Below are positions 1 to 18,841 of a DNA stretch of 64,000 nt, in pieces. Under the pieces are notes generated by a model. That model worked only from the letters and a program-made list of their open reading frames with translations, searched no databases and was not told where the DNA came from. The stretch comes from Silene conica (taxonomy: Eukaryota > Streptophyta > Magnoliopsida > Caryophyllales > Caryophyllaceae): NCBI GenBank assembly GCA_029255685.2, contig CM055319.2, forward strand, positions 21,794,247 through 21,858,246, read 5' to 3'. Position numbers and translations under genes: made by a program. Numbering within the stretch: position 1 is the first letter of the stretch; each line of letters starts with the position of its first letter.

Positions 1-569
1 AGTTTTCTGAGGTGGGTAATATTTCTTATAGAACGCTAGTGCCAAGGACTCCCAATTTGTTATACCCGCTGCCTCACGATCCAAGTCCCTAAACCAATCC
101 CGTGCTCCCTCGGATAAGGAAAAAGGAAATAGGACTTCCTTAATCCTATGTTGCGTGCCGTCTGCGACGTAGGAATAGTGGAACATTAATCTGTGAAAAT
201 TTCCATGTGCTTCCGCGGATCTTCCCCTGCTACACCACGGTACATGTTCCGTTCGACCAAGTTAATGTAAGATGGTCGAATATCGAACGTGTTACCGTTC
301 TCGTCCGCGACGAGCTTAAAACCTTTTAGAATAGAGTCGGCCTTGGGTTCGGAATGACTAGCAATGTTCGGCATCTTGATTGGTAAGTTGATGGGTTTTG
401 CAGTGGAAATACAATCAGGAATAAGATTCTCAAAACTGTCGTCAGGAATACTCAAGACTTCTTCCTGACTGGCTCTCCTATTCTCTCTTCTGCGGCGCAA
501 GAAAGTTCTCTCGGGTTCCGGATGAGCTTCCACTAATTCAAACCTGGAGGACCTAGGCATGCACAACAC
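1..569 (-). pseudogene. gag N-terminal part of the Athila-like element, frameshifted
   Basis: An open frame runs from the ATG at 569 down to a stop at 186-188. It contains a segment ending in RPSYINLVERNMYRGVAG and EDPRKHMEIFTD, typical of the region just before the plant retrotransposon gag domain. The gag domain itself (FPFSLSEGARDWFRDLD, then ALAFYKKYYPP) continues in another frame from about 183 to base 1. A frameshift near 183-188 therefore separates the two parts. The product would be a nucleocapsid precursor. The gene is cut by the window start. Confidence 0.75.
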
Positions 570-658
570 TAAAGAAAAAATGAGAACAGTCTTAAGGAAC
601 TAAAAATAACTTCTTAAGACAAAAGAAATAAACTAAACAACAATTAAAACCTATTGCC

Positions 659-676
659 TCCCCGGCAACGGCGCCA
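659..676 (-). other. Primer-binding site, tRNA-Asp type
   Basis: The minus strand reads TGGCGCCGTTGCCGGGGA just downstream of the 5' LTR. From general knowledge this complements the 3' end of plant tRNA-Asp, the primer used by many Athila elements. It is separated from the LTR end by five bases (677-681). Confidence 0.85.
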
Positions 677-681
677 AAATA

Positions 682-2120
682 TGACACGGCCGTCGTAATC
701 TGGTCAAAAGTAAACCTAAGTCAACTAACTATTAGCTAGCAGAAATAGGGTCGAATCCCACAGGGAGGCAGAGTTCTAATCAAAGGTCGGTCTATTGGTC
801 ACAAATGAGGGGGGTTTTGTGTTTGATTTAATTAATTCTACTTAAAACAAAGAAACAATAAAACAAGAACGATTATAAAATTGAGTTGAAACGATAATAA
901 AGGAATATGTCAGGAATCGGGTCACCGCGGTAGTTCATGCAATACGAAAATACTAGGTCAGTCAAATCTTTAATATGGTGGGTAGCGATTATCTCCTCTC
1001 GGTCTCAAATCACCCTAGACTCCCCTAAATAACTTTCGCCCTATTAGGTTATATCGATTGTTCTAAGCAAGCCTAGTCTACCAATCTCTCAATCCAGGTA
1101 GGGTTTTACTAATTAAACCGGTCTCATGCGTGCATTCAACTGACAAGTTTTATGATTAAATTGCTTATAAACAAACCGCATCGCAGAAAGGACTAAACAT
1201 TACTACTGTGATTTCCCTCATCCTAACATACTAAAGAAATTATAAACACATGGTTTTGGGATCTACACTAACCGTTGAGATATGAACTAATAACGACATA
1301 ATGATAATGAAAATTAATTAACAATAAGAATGAGAACGAACTAGAAATTAAATAAGAATTAAAGGAGAAGGAAAGTTATGCTAATATTAAATGACGGCAG
1401 AAAGTGATGAGCAAAAGTTGAGCAAAATAGATCCGAAACGAATTACAGTGAATGAAAACTAAAGGGGAAATGTTTGTGATGCAAAATAAAACCTAAAACT
1501 GATTATTAATGCTAAGTGTGTGATTAGTGCCTTGACCTAATCTCCTTATATAGGGAAATCAGTTCAAGTCACTAATCTAACCTAAAAACAAATGTTGCTC
1601 CGCGGATCATAAGTGGACTGCTCGATCGAGCTTCCACTTCACTCGATTGAGTTGTTGTGCCTGCCAAAATCCTCGATCAAAGACTTCAGTCCTTCGATCC
1701 CACTGCCGTCAGATATGCTCTTTTCGATCGAGAGTAAGACCACTCGATCGAGTCTTCTCTCTAACCATCCCTTCGATCGAGCTCTTCTAGTAATTTGATC
1801 GAAGACTTCTCAGTTGTAACTTGCTCGATGTTGTCCCTACTATTCCTGTTCTCGATTATTCCTTAAAACTAAGCCTTTTTGCTTTGACATTTGCAGTTCC
1901 AAGTTCGTAAGCTCCCTGTTCAAGTTCCATCTTCTAAAAATTGTTCACTTGTGACAAATTGGCCTGGCGTGGTTTTTGCGAGTTTTGCGTACCTTCCTAT
2001 AAAATAACAAGAAAGACACAAAGAAGCAAATTCGGGGCAAAACAATGCAGAAAACATACGTGAATGCCTAGAAATGTGTGCCATAAGATGCTCAAAAGTG
2101 TATATAAAATGCACGCATCA
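682..2120 (-). repeat. 5' LTR of the Athila-like element, 1439 bp
   Basis: On the minus strand the LTR starts TGATGCGTGCAT and ends CGGCCGTGTCA, giving TG...CA ends; the PBS follows after a five-base spacer. Its start, its tail (a conserved CCTCCCTGTGGGATTCGA-like stretch) and its central palindrome cluster all recur in the solo LTR at 16919-18836, so both belong to one family. Between about 1615 and 1805 there are repeated copies of CTCGATCGAG and one-base variants. The short reading frames in this region are not coding. Confidence 0.82.
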
Positions 2121-2259
2121 AATTCCCAGAAACGAACCACTCCAAATCCGAGCAGAAATCAGGCAATCTCTAAAAAGGTGGTTAAGTGTTTCTACCCTCG
2201 GCTGCTCACACTTGTAAAGGTGACAAAAAGGTTCATGGGTCAAACTTCATTTCAGAAAC

Positions 2260-4410
2260 TCCTCACCGACCGGTAAGGAACTCATAATAATTTTCCAAAC
2301 CAGGATCCTCCATGACTGCGGCCCGGGTAAATGCCACAGTCTTTTTTTTATAAAACCCTCTCCCAAGCCCCGAAACCCTTAAAGCCTCACTTTCCGTTCT
2401 ACGACCTTCAAAAAATCTTTCAAAATTCATCCCATACCCGCTTTTGACCAAGAAAATTCCCGATTTATTACATTTCCAAAAGAGGACGTCCTCATTCTAT
2501 GAGAAACATATCGGCGTGGCAAGGATTCTTTCTGCCCATTCCTCTAAAAAAATACTCCTAACCATCCCATCATCCCACACCCTGCTATCGACCATGAGAT
2601 CCCCCGCACAAAAGTTACTCAGATGAGCATTATTGGATGACATAAGTCCATCTCTAGGCGAAGGTATCTCACCATCCACCCAGTTAGATGTCCACTCATT
2701 CAAACTTGAACGCTTTCCAAGTTTTCACCTTATATTCTCCCTTAGTAAATCAACCCAATATACCATGCTATATGTACCCCATGACTAATACCCTCTCTTT
2801 TGCACCACAAAATTCCTTTCCAACCTCTTATTTCTAACCGAAATACTCTTAGATATAGACCTTGCTGAAAAAGGAATCTTTCTTTGCCAACATCTTCCAT
2901 GCATTCCTAGCCAACATTGCCCGAGTCAGGCATTCAATATTTCTAATACCCAATCCATCCATGCTTTTAGGCAAACTAAGGAAATTCCGACTACACCAAT
3001 GTACACCTCCCGTCGATTTACATGCCACCCACCAAAAATGTGTCAGTAAAGTATTATCTTATTTGCCACACTTACCGGTAATTTAAATACCGACAGAAAG
3101 TAATTAAAGAGGTTTGATATGACACAAAATCAAAGTCAGTCTACCTACTGCCGACAGAAAAATCTCATTCCATGAAAAGATACGCCCAATCACATTATCA
3201 ATAAGGCATCTAAAGAAACTTTTCTTGGAATCCGGAGCCTCAATAGCGATGCCAAGATATTTCCCGTTCCCCTTATTATTTTTTATATTCAGGGTTTTTA
3301 GGTATCGCCTAGCTTTTGCTAAGCTCGTTGCTGAACAACACCCCCGATTTGTTCTCATTTAAACATTGTCCCAAAACCCGACAATACTTACCCAGAATAT
3401 CTTTAATCACACCACATATAGTTCATTTATCACTTAAGAAGAATACCGAGTCATCTGCATAGAAAATGTGCGACATAGGCTCAGTATTCCACTATTCCTA
3501 CTTAACTTTATACCCATGAGACGTGCCTCCTGCTCAGCTCTTCCTACATTTCCAGAGAGAACTTCCATGCATAGAATAAACAGATGCGGTGATAAAGGAT
3601 TCCCTTACCGCAGCCCACATTTGGGAGAAAATTTCTTACCGAGCTGTCATTGAACAACTCAAAAGAAACCGTCTTGACACAGCTCATGATGAGTTTAGTT
3701 AGTCTTTTCAGGAACCAAAAACCACACAAAGTCGCCTCAAGGAAGTTCCATCTTACCCGATCATACGCCTCACTCATGTCCGCCTTGAAACCATTCACTC
3801 CCCTCTTATGCGAATTAATCCTATGAATAGCCTCATGCGCCAGGAGAATATTGTCGCTAATATGCCTTCCGGACATAAATGCATTTTAGGAATCCCCAAC
3901 CAAGTACCTCATAACCCTTGTTAACCTATTGGCTATGCACTTCGACATTGCAAAAGCTTATGGGTCGATAATCATTAACCGTTTCAAGATTCTCACACTT
4001 AAGGATAAGAGCAATGAAGGTCGGATTCATCTCTCTGAGGACTTTACCCGAATTAGAATAAATAGAACCGCTCTCATGACATCCTTCTTAATAAAGAACC
4101 AACCATTTAAAAAAAATGTCAGGTATTCCATCTGGGCCAGGTGCCTTGAGAACTCCCATATGAAAGACCACTTGTCTTACCTCCTTTGCCGAACAAAAAG
4201 TCACTCGTCATACGTCCAACGACCAACTCCCATCTGCACACCTGATGCCATAAATAAAATTCCTACTTACCCTACCCTTAACCCAATTTTTTTTAAAAAC
4301 AAAAATTTTCTACACGTGTCACCTTCAATATTCCACCTCGCCCTCCAAAGTTTAGTCACGGGCCCACCGCTGTCGATAAAATCCGCACATCCTCATTCAC
4401 GGTGAATACT
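2260..4410 (-). pseudogene. Decayed L1-type LINE reverse transcriptase remnant
   Basis: Several overlapping minus-strand frames carry pieces of a plant L1 ORF2 in the right order. The 3876-3544 piece has GRHISDNILLAHEAIH followed by KADMSEAYDRVRWNFLEA, the start of the RT domain. The 3358-3104 piece has KYLGIAIEAPDSKKSFFRC and a FLSAVGRLTLI segment, from the RT thumb. The 2703-2497 piece has WVDGEIPSPRDGLMSSN, from the linker before RNase H. Frameshifts and stops break every segment. Its right end, near 4410, is estimated from loss of similarity. No tail or target duplication was found. Confidence 0.75.
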
Positions 4411-5051
4411 CCTGAATTGTTGAGTTTTCAACCTTGTATTACGGTTAAGGATACCTCGTCGATTTGGTAGTCATCTAATTTTTCTTCATAGCACAGCAGA
4501 AGGCTGTCATTTTAAAGTTAATTGAAGTATGTAGATATTAATGTGTACGCATAAGAAGCGCAATCTTGAGCCTTAAAAGTTACAGCTTCGTTTACAAACT
4601 CAACCAACTTCTTCAGTTCTAGGCTTTCAGATTTGCTAAGCTATGCCCTTCCCACATGCCTCATGACTTGAGTCATGATACCACCTCAATTACAAAACTA
4701 AAGATATCTAACAAATTATCTCTTCTACTTTTCGAATTAGAAAATACTACTAATAACTGATAATAATAATAATAATAATAATAATAACAGAATACTTTCG
4801 TGCAATCAATCAACAGACACAGTAAATTTTATGGATTGAAAAGTCCCGAGCCTCAAGACCATGTTTACTCAAGTCATATATACAGTGTTGGTCCGGTGTA
4901 AGTTCTACTACAAAATTAGAGGGTAAGGGACCCAAAGCTTAAATATAAACTCTATCTAGGAATTTTATCGTTCAGGATATCAGTACAAGGAAAAGAACGG
5001 GAGAAGGGATTTTAAAGTACGAGAGCCATTCTTAGAAGGGAAAAGAAGCCT
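4411..5051. other. Spacer and 3' flank of RPB2 with a TAA microsatellite
   Basis: No gene is visible. A (TAA)n microsatellite of about nine units lies at 4761-4787. The part from about 4870 to 5051 should hold the RPB2 3' untranslated region on the minus strand, because the RPB2 stop codon is at 5052-5054. No polyadenylation signal could be assigned with confidence. Confidence 0.5.
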
Positions 5052-13910
<8,859 letters not shown>

Positions 13911-14186
13911 CTTGTAGAATTTAGCTAGGGTTTATGCGATTTGTTAGAAGATTTAATTCGTTTTGGCGGTTTGGATGTTTGATTTTGATTTCAAGTTCAA
14001 TTTAGTGTGGGGAGTGTAAATTGGGGGAAAATTTGTTAGGGTGAAGAGCGGCGAGAGAGGAGGAAGAGGTGCAAACGGATTAAACAAGGGAGGGTAAGTG
14101 GATATATATAGAGAAGAAGGCTGAGGCGGTTTGGGACTTCCGTCGATGTGGGAAAAGGGGTAAGATGAGTAAACAAAAGGGATGAG
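13911..14186 (-). promoter_or_regulatory. RPB2 5' leader and proximal promoter, shortened by a LINE
   Basis: This 276-bp stretch separates the RPB2 ATG from the LINE target duplication. The minus strand carries a TATATATATC run at 14101-14110, about 190 bases before the ATG, a plausible TATA box. The original upstream sequence resumes at 15665, because the LINE at 14187-15656 was inserted later. The TSS itself cannot be placed from sequence alone. Confidence 0.45.
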
Positions 14187-15656
14187 TTCTTGGCAATGGC
14201 GTAAGCTTATGAGTCTTCGGACTCTCTTTAGAAAAGGATTGAGATGGCAGGTAGGTAATGGTAGCAATATTAAGTTTTGGTCTGATAATTGGGTTTTCTC
14301 GCACCCACTTACCAGCTTTACGAGTGATGATGATAGTAGCCGCGATCTTAATCTTTTGGTTAAAGATCTCATAACCTCTGACAAACAATAGGATGTTTGT
14401 AAATTAGCCAATTTGGTAAATAACGATATTGTGAATCAGATTACTAACATTCCACTGCCACATAATGATATTCCAGATACCCTCATATGGGGGTTGTCCG
14501 TGGATGGAAATTTCTCTACAAAAACAGCAACTTGGTTAGCGCAAGGTTTGTTCGATCACGCTCATGAAAAATGTAATTTTCAATGGGTTTGGAAATTGAA
14601 TATTCCACCAAAATTGAAACTTTTTCTTTGGAAAACATGTGTTGACGGCCTTCCAACGAAAGATAGGCTTCTCAAAAGTCACATTAATGTCCCACCTCAT
14701 TGCATTTTGTGTAACTATCATAGTGAAAATAAAGATCATTTCTTTTACGAATGTCCTTTGATTAGGTCCATTATCCAAGAAATGAACATTACTAGCTACA
14801 ACATTTTTTTGTCAAATTATGATACCTTTGTGAGCCAAAGTTTTCTTATGAAGCTTAATTATCTAAAAGACTTAATTCCGCAAAATGATTTCGTTAAGAT
14901 CATTTTTATTTGGTGGAATGCATGGTTTTATAGAAATGATATTATCTTTAATAATGTTAATTTCAACATAAACAAACTTATTACGTTATGTAATAATAGC
15001 ATTAAGGCCTGGAACGAAACTAGACATAAAGATCTCAACAATCCTGAGAAAGTAAAGTCTGTTAGAAACAGTTCTAGTAAGAATGAAATCTGGTGGGAGA
15101 AACCTAGAAATGGTTTTCTAAAGCTAAATTTTGACGGATCGAGAATAGATGGCAATAAAGCTTCTTTAGGATATTGTATAAGAGATCATAATGGTGAAGT
15201 CGTGCTGTTAGGAGCAAAAAAGTGCGGATCTAATAGTATTATTGTCGCAGAAGCACTAGCCTTAAAAGAAGGTATTTTAGCAGCTAAACAATTAGGAATC
15301 TCTAAGTTAATTGTGGAGGGTGATAATTTATGTGTTATCAACTCCCTCCGTAGCACTTGGCAGATCCCGTGGGAAATCTCTAGTATTATCAAGGATGTGA
15401 AACTTGATCTTCATCTTTTCGATGAAGTGATAATTAAACATTGCTTCCGTGAAGCCAACAAGGTTGCTGACTTCATGGCTTCTGTTGGACATTCATGTCC
15501 AACTCTTTCGAGGTGGGTTGAAAGCCGGTGGCTTCAACTTACCTTACTCATTCGAAAGGATGAGATAGGTTGGTCCTACCCAAGAGGATCAACCTAGTTT
15601 TCTTACCTTATCAAAAAAAAAAAAAAATAAAAAAAAAAAATAAAAAAAAAAAAAAA
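14187..15656 (+). mobile_element. 5'-truncated L1 LINE with zf-RVT and RNase H domains
   Basis: The insert is bounded by an identical GGGATGAG (14179-14186 and 15657-15664), preceded by AAAA on both sides, so the duplication may reach 12 bp. It ends in an A-rich tail at 15612-15656. The coding part is open from 14187 to 15597 except for one TAG at 14389-14391. It encodes the last part of ORF2: a zf-RVT region near 14580-14770 (CILCNYHSENKDHFFYECP) and RNase H near 15110-15490 with LNFDGS, AEALALKEG, VEGDN and REANKVADFMA. Endonuclease and RT are missing, as expected from truncated target-primed insertion. It lies between RPB2 and its former upstream sequence, pointing away from RPB2. Confidence 0.92.
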
Positions 15657-15664
15657 GGGATGAG

Positions 15665-16802
15665 AAGCTCGTCAAATTCGAGTTGTTAGTTTTAAAACAT
15701 TCGTCAAGGGATATATCCGTCTAAGTTAAGACGGGTTAAGTAGTTACCACTTGTATGAATAAGACAAAAATAAAAAAGTCTAAGATGAATACTTCCGTCC
15801 TCAATGAGAATTTTTGTTTGCTATTAACTTATCAAAATCAGTAGTTATCATGTGCGACGGTCTCATTTCATATTTTTTGCGAAATGTTACCATTTATTGG
15901 TAAAAAATAACCACTTCATGGTAAAAAGTAAAAACTAAACATTTTTTGATAAATAGTAACCACTTTTAAAAAATAGGTCATTATTTTAATCAAAAGCGCT
16001 AACTATTTATCTAAAAATAATTATTTTTAGGGTGGTCGCACGTACGACCGTCGTAGAATAGAATTTGTGTACGAAAATCCTACTCCGTTGTCCTAATTAA
16101 TTGTTTCTCTCGTACTCATAGAGAATAAATAAGGTAAATAAATGCATACAACGAAGGGAGTATTGCTTGACAAAACGCTCTTAATTGAGTGTGATTGTGT
16201 ACGTAGCCATTGATAATTCATTAACGATTTTAGGCGGGACAACGCCTTCCATCTTATAAAGAAATTTAATGTTTATATCTTATTAGTAATAGACTTGTTT
16301 AGACCCGCGCAATTCAAACTTTACTTTATAAATTATATATTCACATTTTTTATCATTTTATTTTGCTAACAGATTACAACAAGTCTCTATTGAACCACCA
16401 TTATAAACAACTCATTATCTTTCATAACAAATAAGCGTCAACCACCGCACACCTTTAACTCTACATCCCTCAACCTTAGAACCACCTTCCTCTGACCCTT
16501 CACCTTCGAAATGGCGGAGGTTGTGCAAGTGGGGATCGGATGGTTTTCGACGAGGTGTAAAGAGTTTGCCGACAAGTTGGTGGATGTTGTCGGTGAGGTG
16601 AAGGGTGTTGTCGACAAAGTGGTGATCGTTGTCGAGATGGATTAGATTTTGCAAATGTTGATGGGGTTGTCGACAAGGTCATGGTGGATTGCACATGTTG
16701 TTTTGACGATGAGTGGTGGGTTTTTAGGATTATTATGCAATAGAAAATGAATAATAGATTGTTTAGGGATTATTCTGCAAGAAAGAAAGGAAATGCACAA
16801 AT
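15665..16802. other. Intergenic spacer, possible small inverted-repeat element
   Basis: No convincing gene. A segment near 15853-16055 has related inverted ends (GTGCGACGGTC on the left; the right end reads TACGACGGTCGTACGTGCGA in reverse complement) around an AT-rich centre, so it may be an old MITE. A 44-codon frame at 16511-16645 consists largely of valine-rich repeats and resembles nothing I know. Confidence 0.4.
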
Positions 16803-16918
16803 GTGACGAGAGGGAATAACAGTGGTAGTTGTGGAGGTCGTCGTCGTTGTTGTAATAGTAGTAGTAGTTGTTGTAGTTGTCGTATTCGTAGTCGTAGTGG
16901 TGGTGGTGATGGTCGTAG
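16803..16918 (+). repeat. Imperfect GTN trinucleotide repeat, left half
   Basis: This stretch is made almost wholly of GTA, GTT, GTC, GTG and GGT triplets. The same composition resumes at 18837-18870 on the other side of the solo LTR, so one simple repeat was split by the insertion. Confidence 0.8.
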
Positions 16919-18836
16919 TGATGCGTGCATATTATATATATACTTTACGGTACCTTTTGGCATGCATTTTTATGCATTATGTCTGATTTTATATCACTTT
17001 ATGCCCGAACACGCTACTTTGTGCTTTTCTTGCTATTTCGTAGGAACGAGCTGGAAAGTAGTGAAAATCGAGCTAGAACTGTCTCGAGTACGTACATTGA
17101 GAAGATGGATAGCTGGAACAGGATCTACGAGCATTAGGAAGCGTGAAACCACACCGAAGTCCAAGTGAAAGGCCATTTTGAAGACCAACACGATTTAGAA
17201 GTAAGGGAGTTTAGCGGACAAAACAAGAGCTTCAAATTACTAGTGCCCACTTTGAAGAGTCATAACTTGAGTTATACAAACGATAATCAAGTAATCCAAA
17301 TTGGAGATGAAATCTTATCTTGTTAGCTTTCCAACGCCACCAAAAATGCTTGATTTGCACTAGTAACGAAGAAATGGCGGCCGTTTGAATTGAAGTTCAG
17401 TGCGCGAAGCAGGAATTACGCGCTGAGAAGTACTCGATCGAGTACTTTATCTGTTCAATTGAGATATATTCTTATCGATCGATAGATTTTGATACCCTTC
17501 TTATCGATCGAGAGCTTTTGATAACCTTTTTTATCGATCGAAGAGTTTTTTTGCTCGATCGAGGAGATTGAGGTTGATTTGGCTCGATCGAGCAAATTTT
17601 TTCGGATGGGCTTAATTACGTTAAGCTTAGCCTAGGTTATCGAGATAAGCTTAAACCCCACTATAAATAAGCTGATTAGGTCAGAATAACTGAGACTTGC
17701 CTCTTACTCAGACTTTTACAAACTCATTAATCATCAGACACTTTTTATCTCTCATTTTTAGATCAACATCTTTTGTACATTACTTCTTGCCTCGATTTCC
17801 ATATCTCTCTTGTAATCATTCTTTTCCCTTTTGTTGGGTCTATGCCTTAAATCTGTTTGTTGGGTATCGGAATTCTGTATTGGGCTATGGTTTTTGTCTA
17901 GGCCTTATTAGATTAGGTCAAATCTGTATAGTATTAGGTTAAGAGTACTATATAAACTCTTAACCTCTACCCTAGCAGTCACATGATATTCTATATCATT
18001 CCGAGATCTGTAATCTGAAAACTCCTCACATTAATAAAACTCTCTCCCTTCTGCCCTGTGGACGTAGCTAACACAATTGTTTGTTTTAGTCTTTCTCTGT
18101 GCTTCTGTTATAACACCTTTAATTCTACTTTTGTGTTTATTTCCATTCTTGTCTTTCTGTTGTTATTTCTTTGTTCTCACAATCAGTTTATTTACATCTT
18201 TTATTATGTCTTACTTTGTACATATATCTACCGTTAGTTTAGATCCCTTAGCCATGTATAGTTAATTCTTCTATATGTTGGGATGAGGGAAGCTTTGGTA
18301 GTAAAGTTGTAGGACTAACATGTTTAATTAGTTAGTACTGCGATAAGGGTTGTTTGATAGCAATTGAACCGTAAAACTAGTCGATTCAGTGCACGCAGGA
18401 GACCAGTTTACTTAGTTAAACCTGACCTAAATCGAAAGATTGGAAGGGTGAACTTGCTTGAGAATGATAGACTAAACCTAATAGATCGAAAGCTATTTAG
18501 GCGCGTCTAGCTGATTTGAGACCGAAATGAGATAATCACTACCCTCCTTATTAAAGACTGGCTAACCTAGTCAATCCGATAGCGTAATATCATTGTAACC
18601 CGATTCCCGACATATTCCCTTCTCCTCTGATTAGACTTATTATTTTCTTGCTTTAATTCTCTTTTTACTTTCTCTCTTTCAATCTTCATGTTAGTTTAGA
18701 TAAAAACACTTAAGAACCCCCAAATTTGTGACTGAACCAACTAGATTGTATATAGCTATTACCTCCCTGTGACTTCCATTCGCTATCAGCTAATAGACTT
18801 AGATTTATTATTTTTGGTGTATCACGACACACATCA
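16919..18836 (+). mobile_element. Solo LTR of the Athila-like family, 1918 bp
   Basis: The LTR begins TGATGCGTGCAT and ends ACACACATCA. It is bounded by CGTAG (16914-16918) and CGTAA (18837-18841), a 4-of-5 target duplication. Both ends and the middle match the LTR at 682-2120 (that one on the minus strand). No primer-binding site or gag follows, and the trinucleotide repeat continues directly, so the internal region was lost by LTR-LTR recombination. Copies of TCGATCGA palindromes, several as CTCGATCGAG, cluster between 17430 and 17595. Reading frames inside are not genes. Confidence 0.87.
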
Positions 18837-18841
18837 CGTAA

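Larger units (their letters stand above)
1..2125 (-). mobile_element. Athila-like Ty3/gypsy retrotransposon, 5' part, cut by window edge
   Basis: Read on the minus strand the order is 5' LTR (682-2120), primer-binding site (659-676), an untranslated leader and the start of gag (569 down to 1). The remaining gag-pol and the 3' LTR would lie left of base 1. The PBS matches the 3' end of tRNA-Asp, which Athila elements commonly use, and the gag sequence has the Athila/gypsy look. The five bases right of the LTR (AATTC, 2121-2125) would be one copy of the target-site duplication; the other is outside the window. The element sits against the decayed LINE that begins near 2260. Its gag is frameshifted, so this copy is probably not autonomous. 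Confidence 0.8.

Noticed and set aside
738..765. tRNA T-loop-like GGTCGAATCCC
   Set aside because: It is inside the Athila LTR, recurs in variant form in the solo LTR, and no cloverleaf can be built around it.
14413..15597. Independent host gene for an RNase H-like protein
   Set aside because: It is the tail of a LINE: zf-RVT plus RNase H, an upstream in-frame stop, a poly(A) tail and target-site duplications.
16511..16645. Small 44-residue protein gene
   Set aside because: Valine-rich repeats in GT-rich sequence, no homology and no gene signals; probably chance.
17430..17595. CRISPR-like array of short repeats
   Set aside because: The repeats are short palindromes with irregular spacing inside a plant LTR; CRISPR does not occur in plant nuclear genomes.
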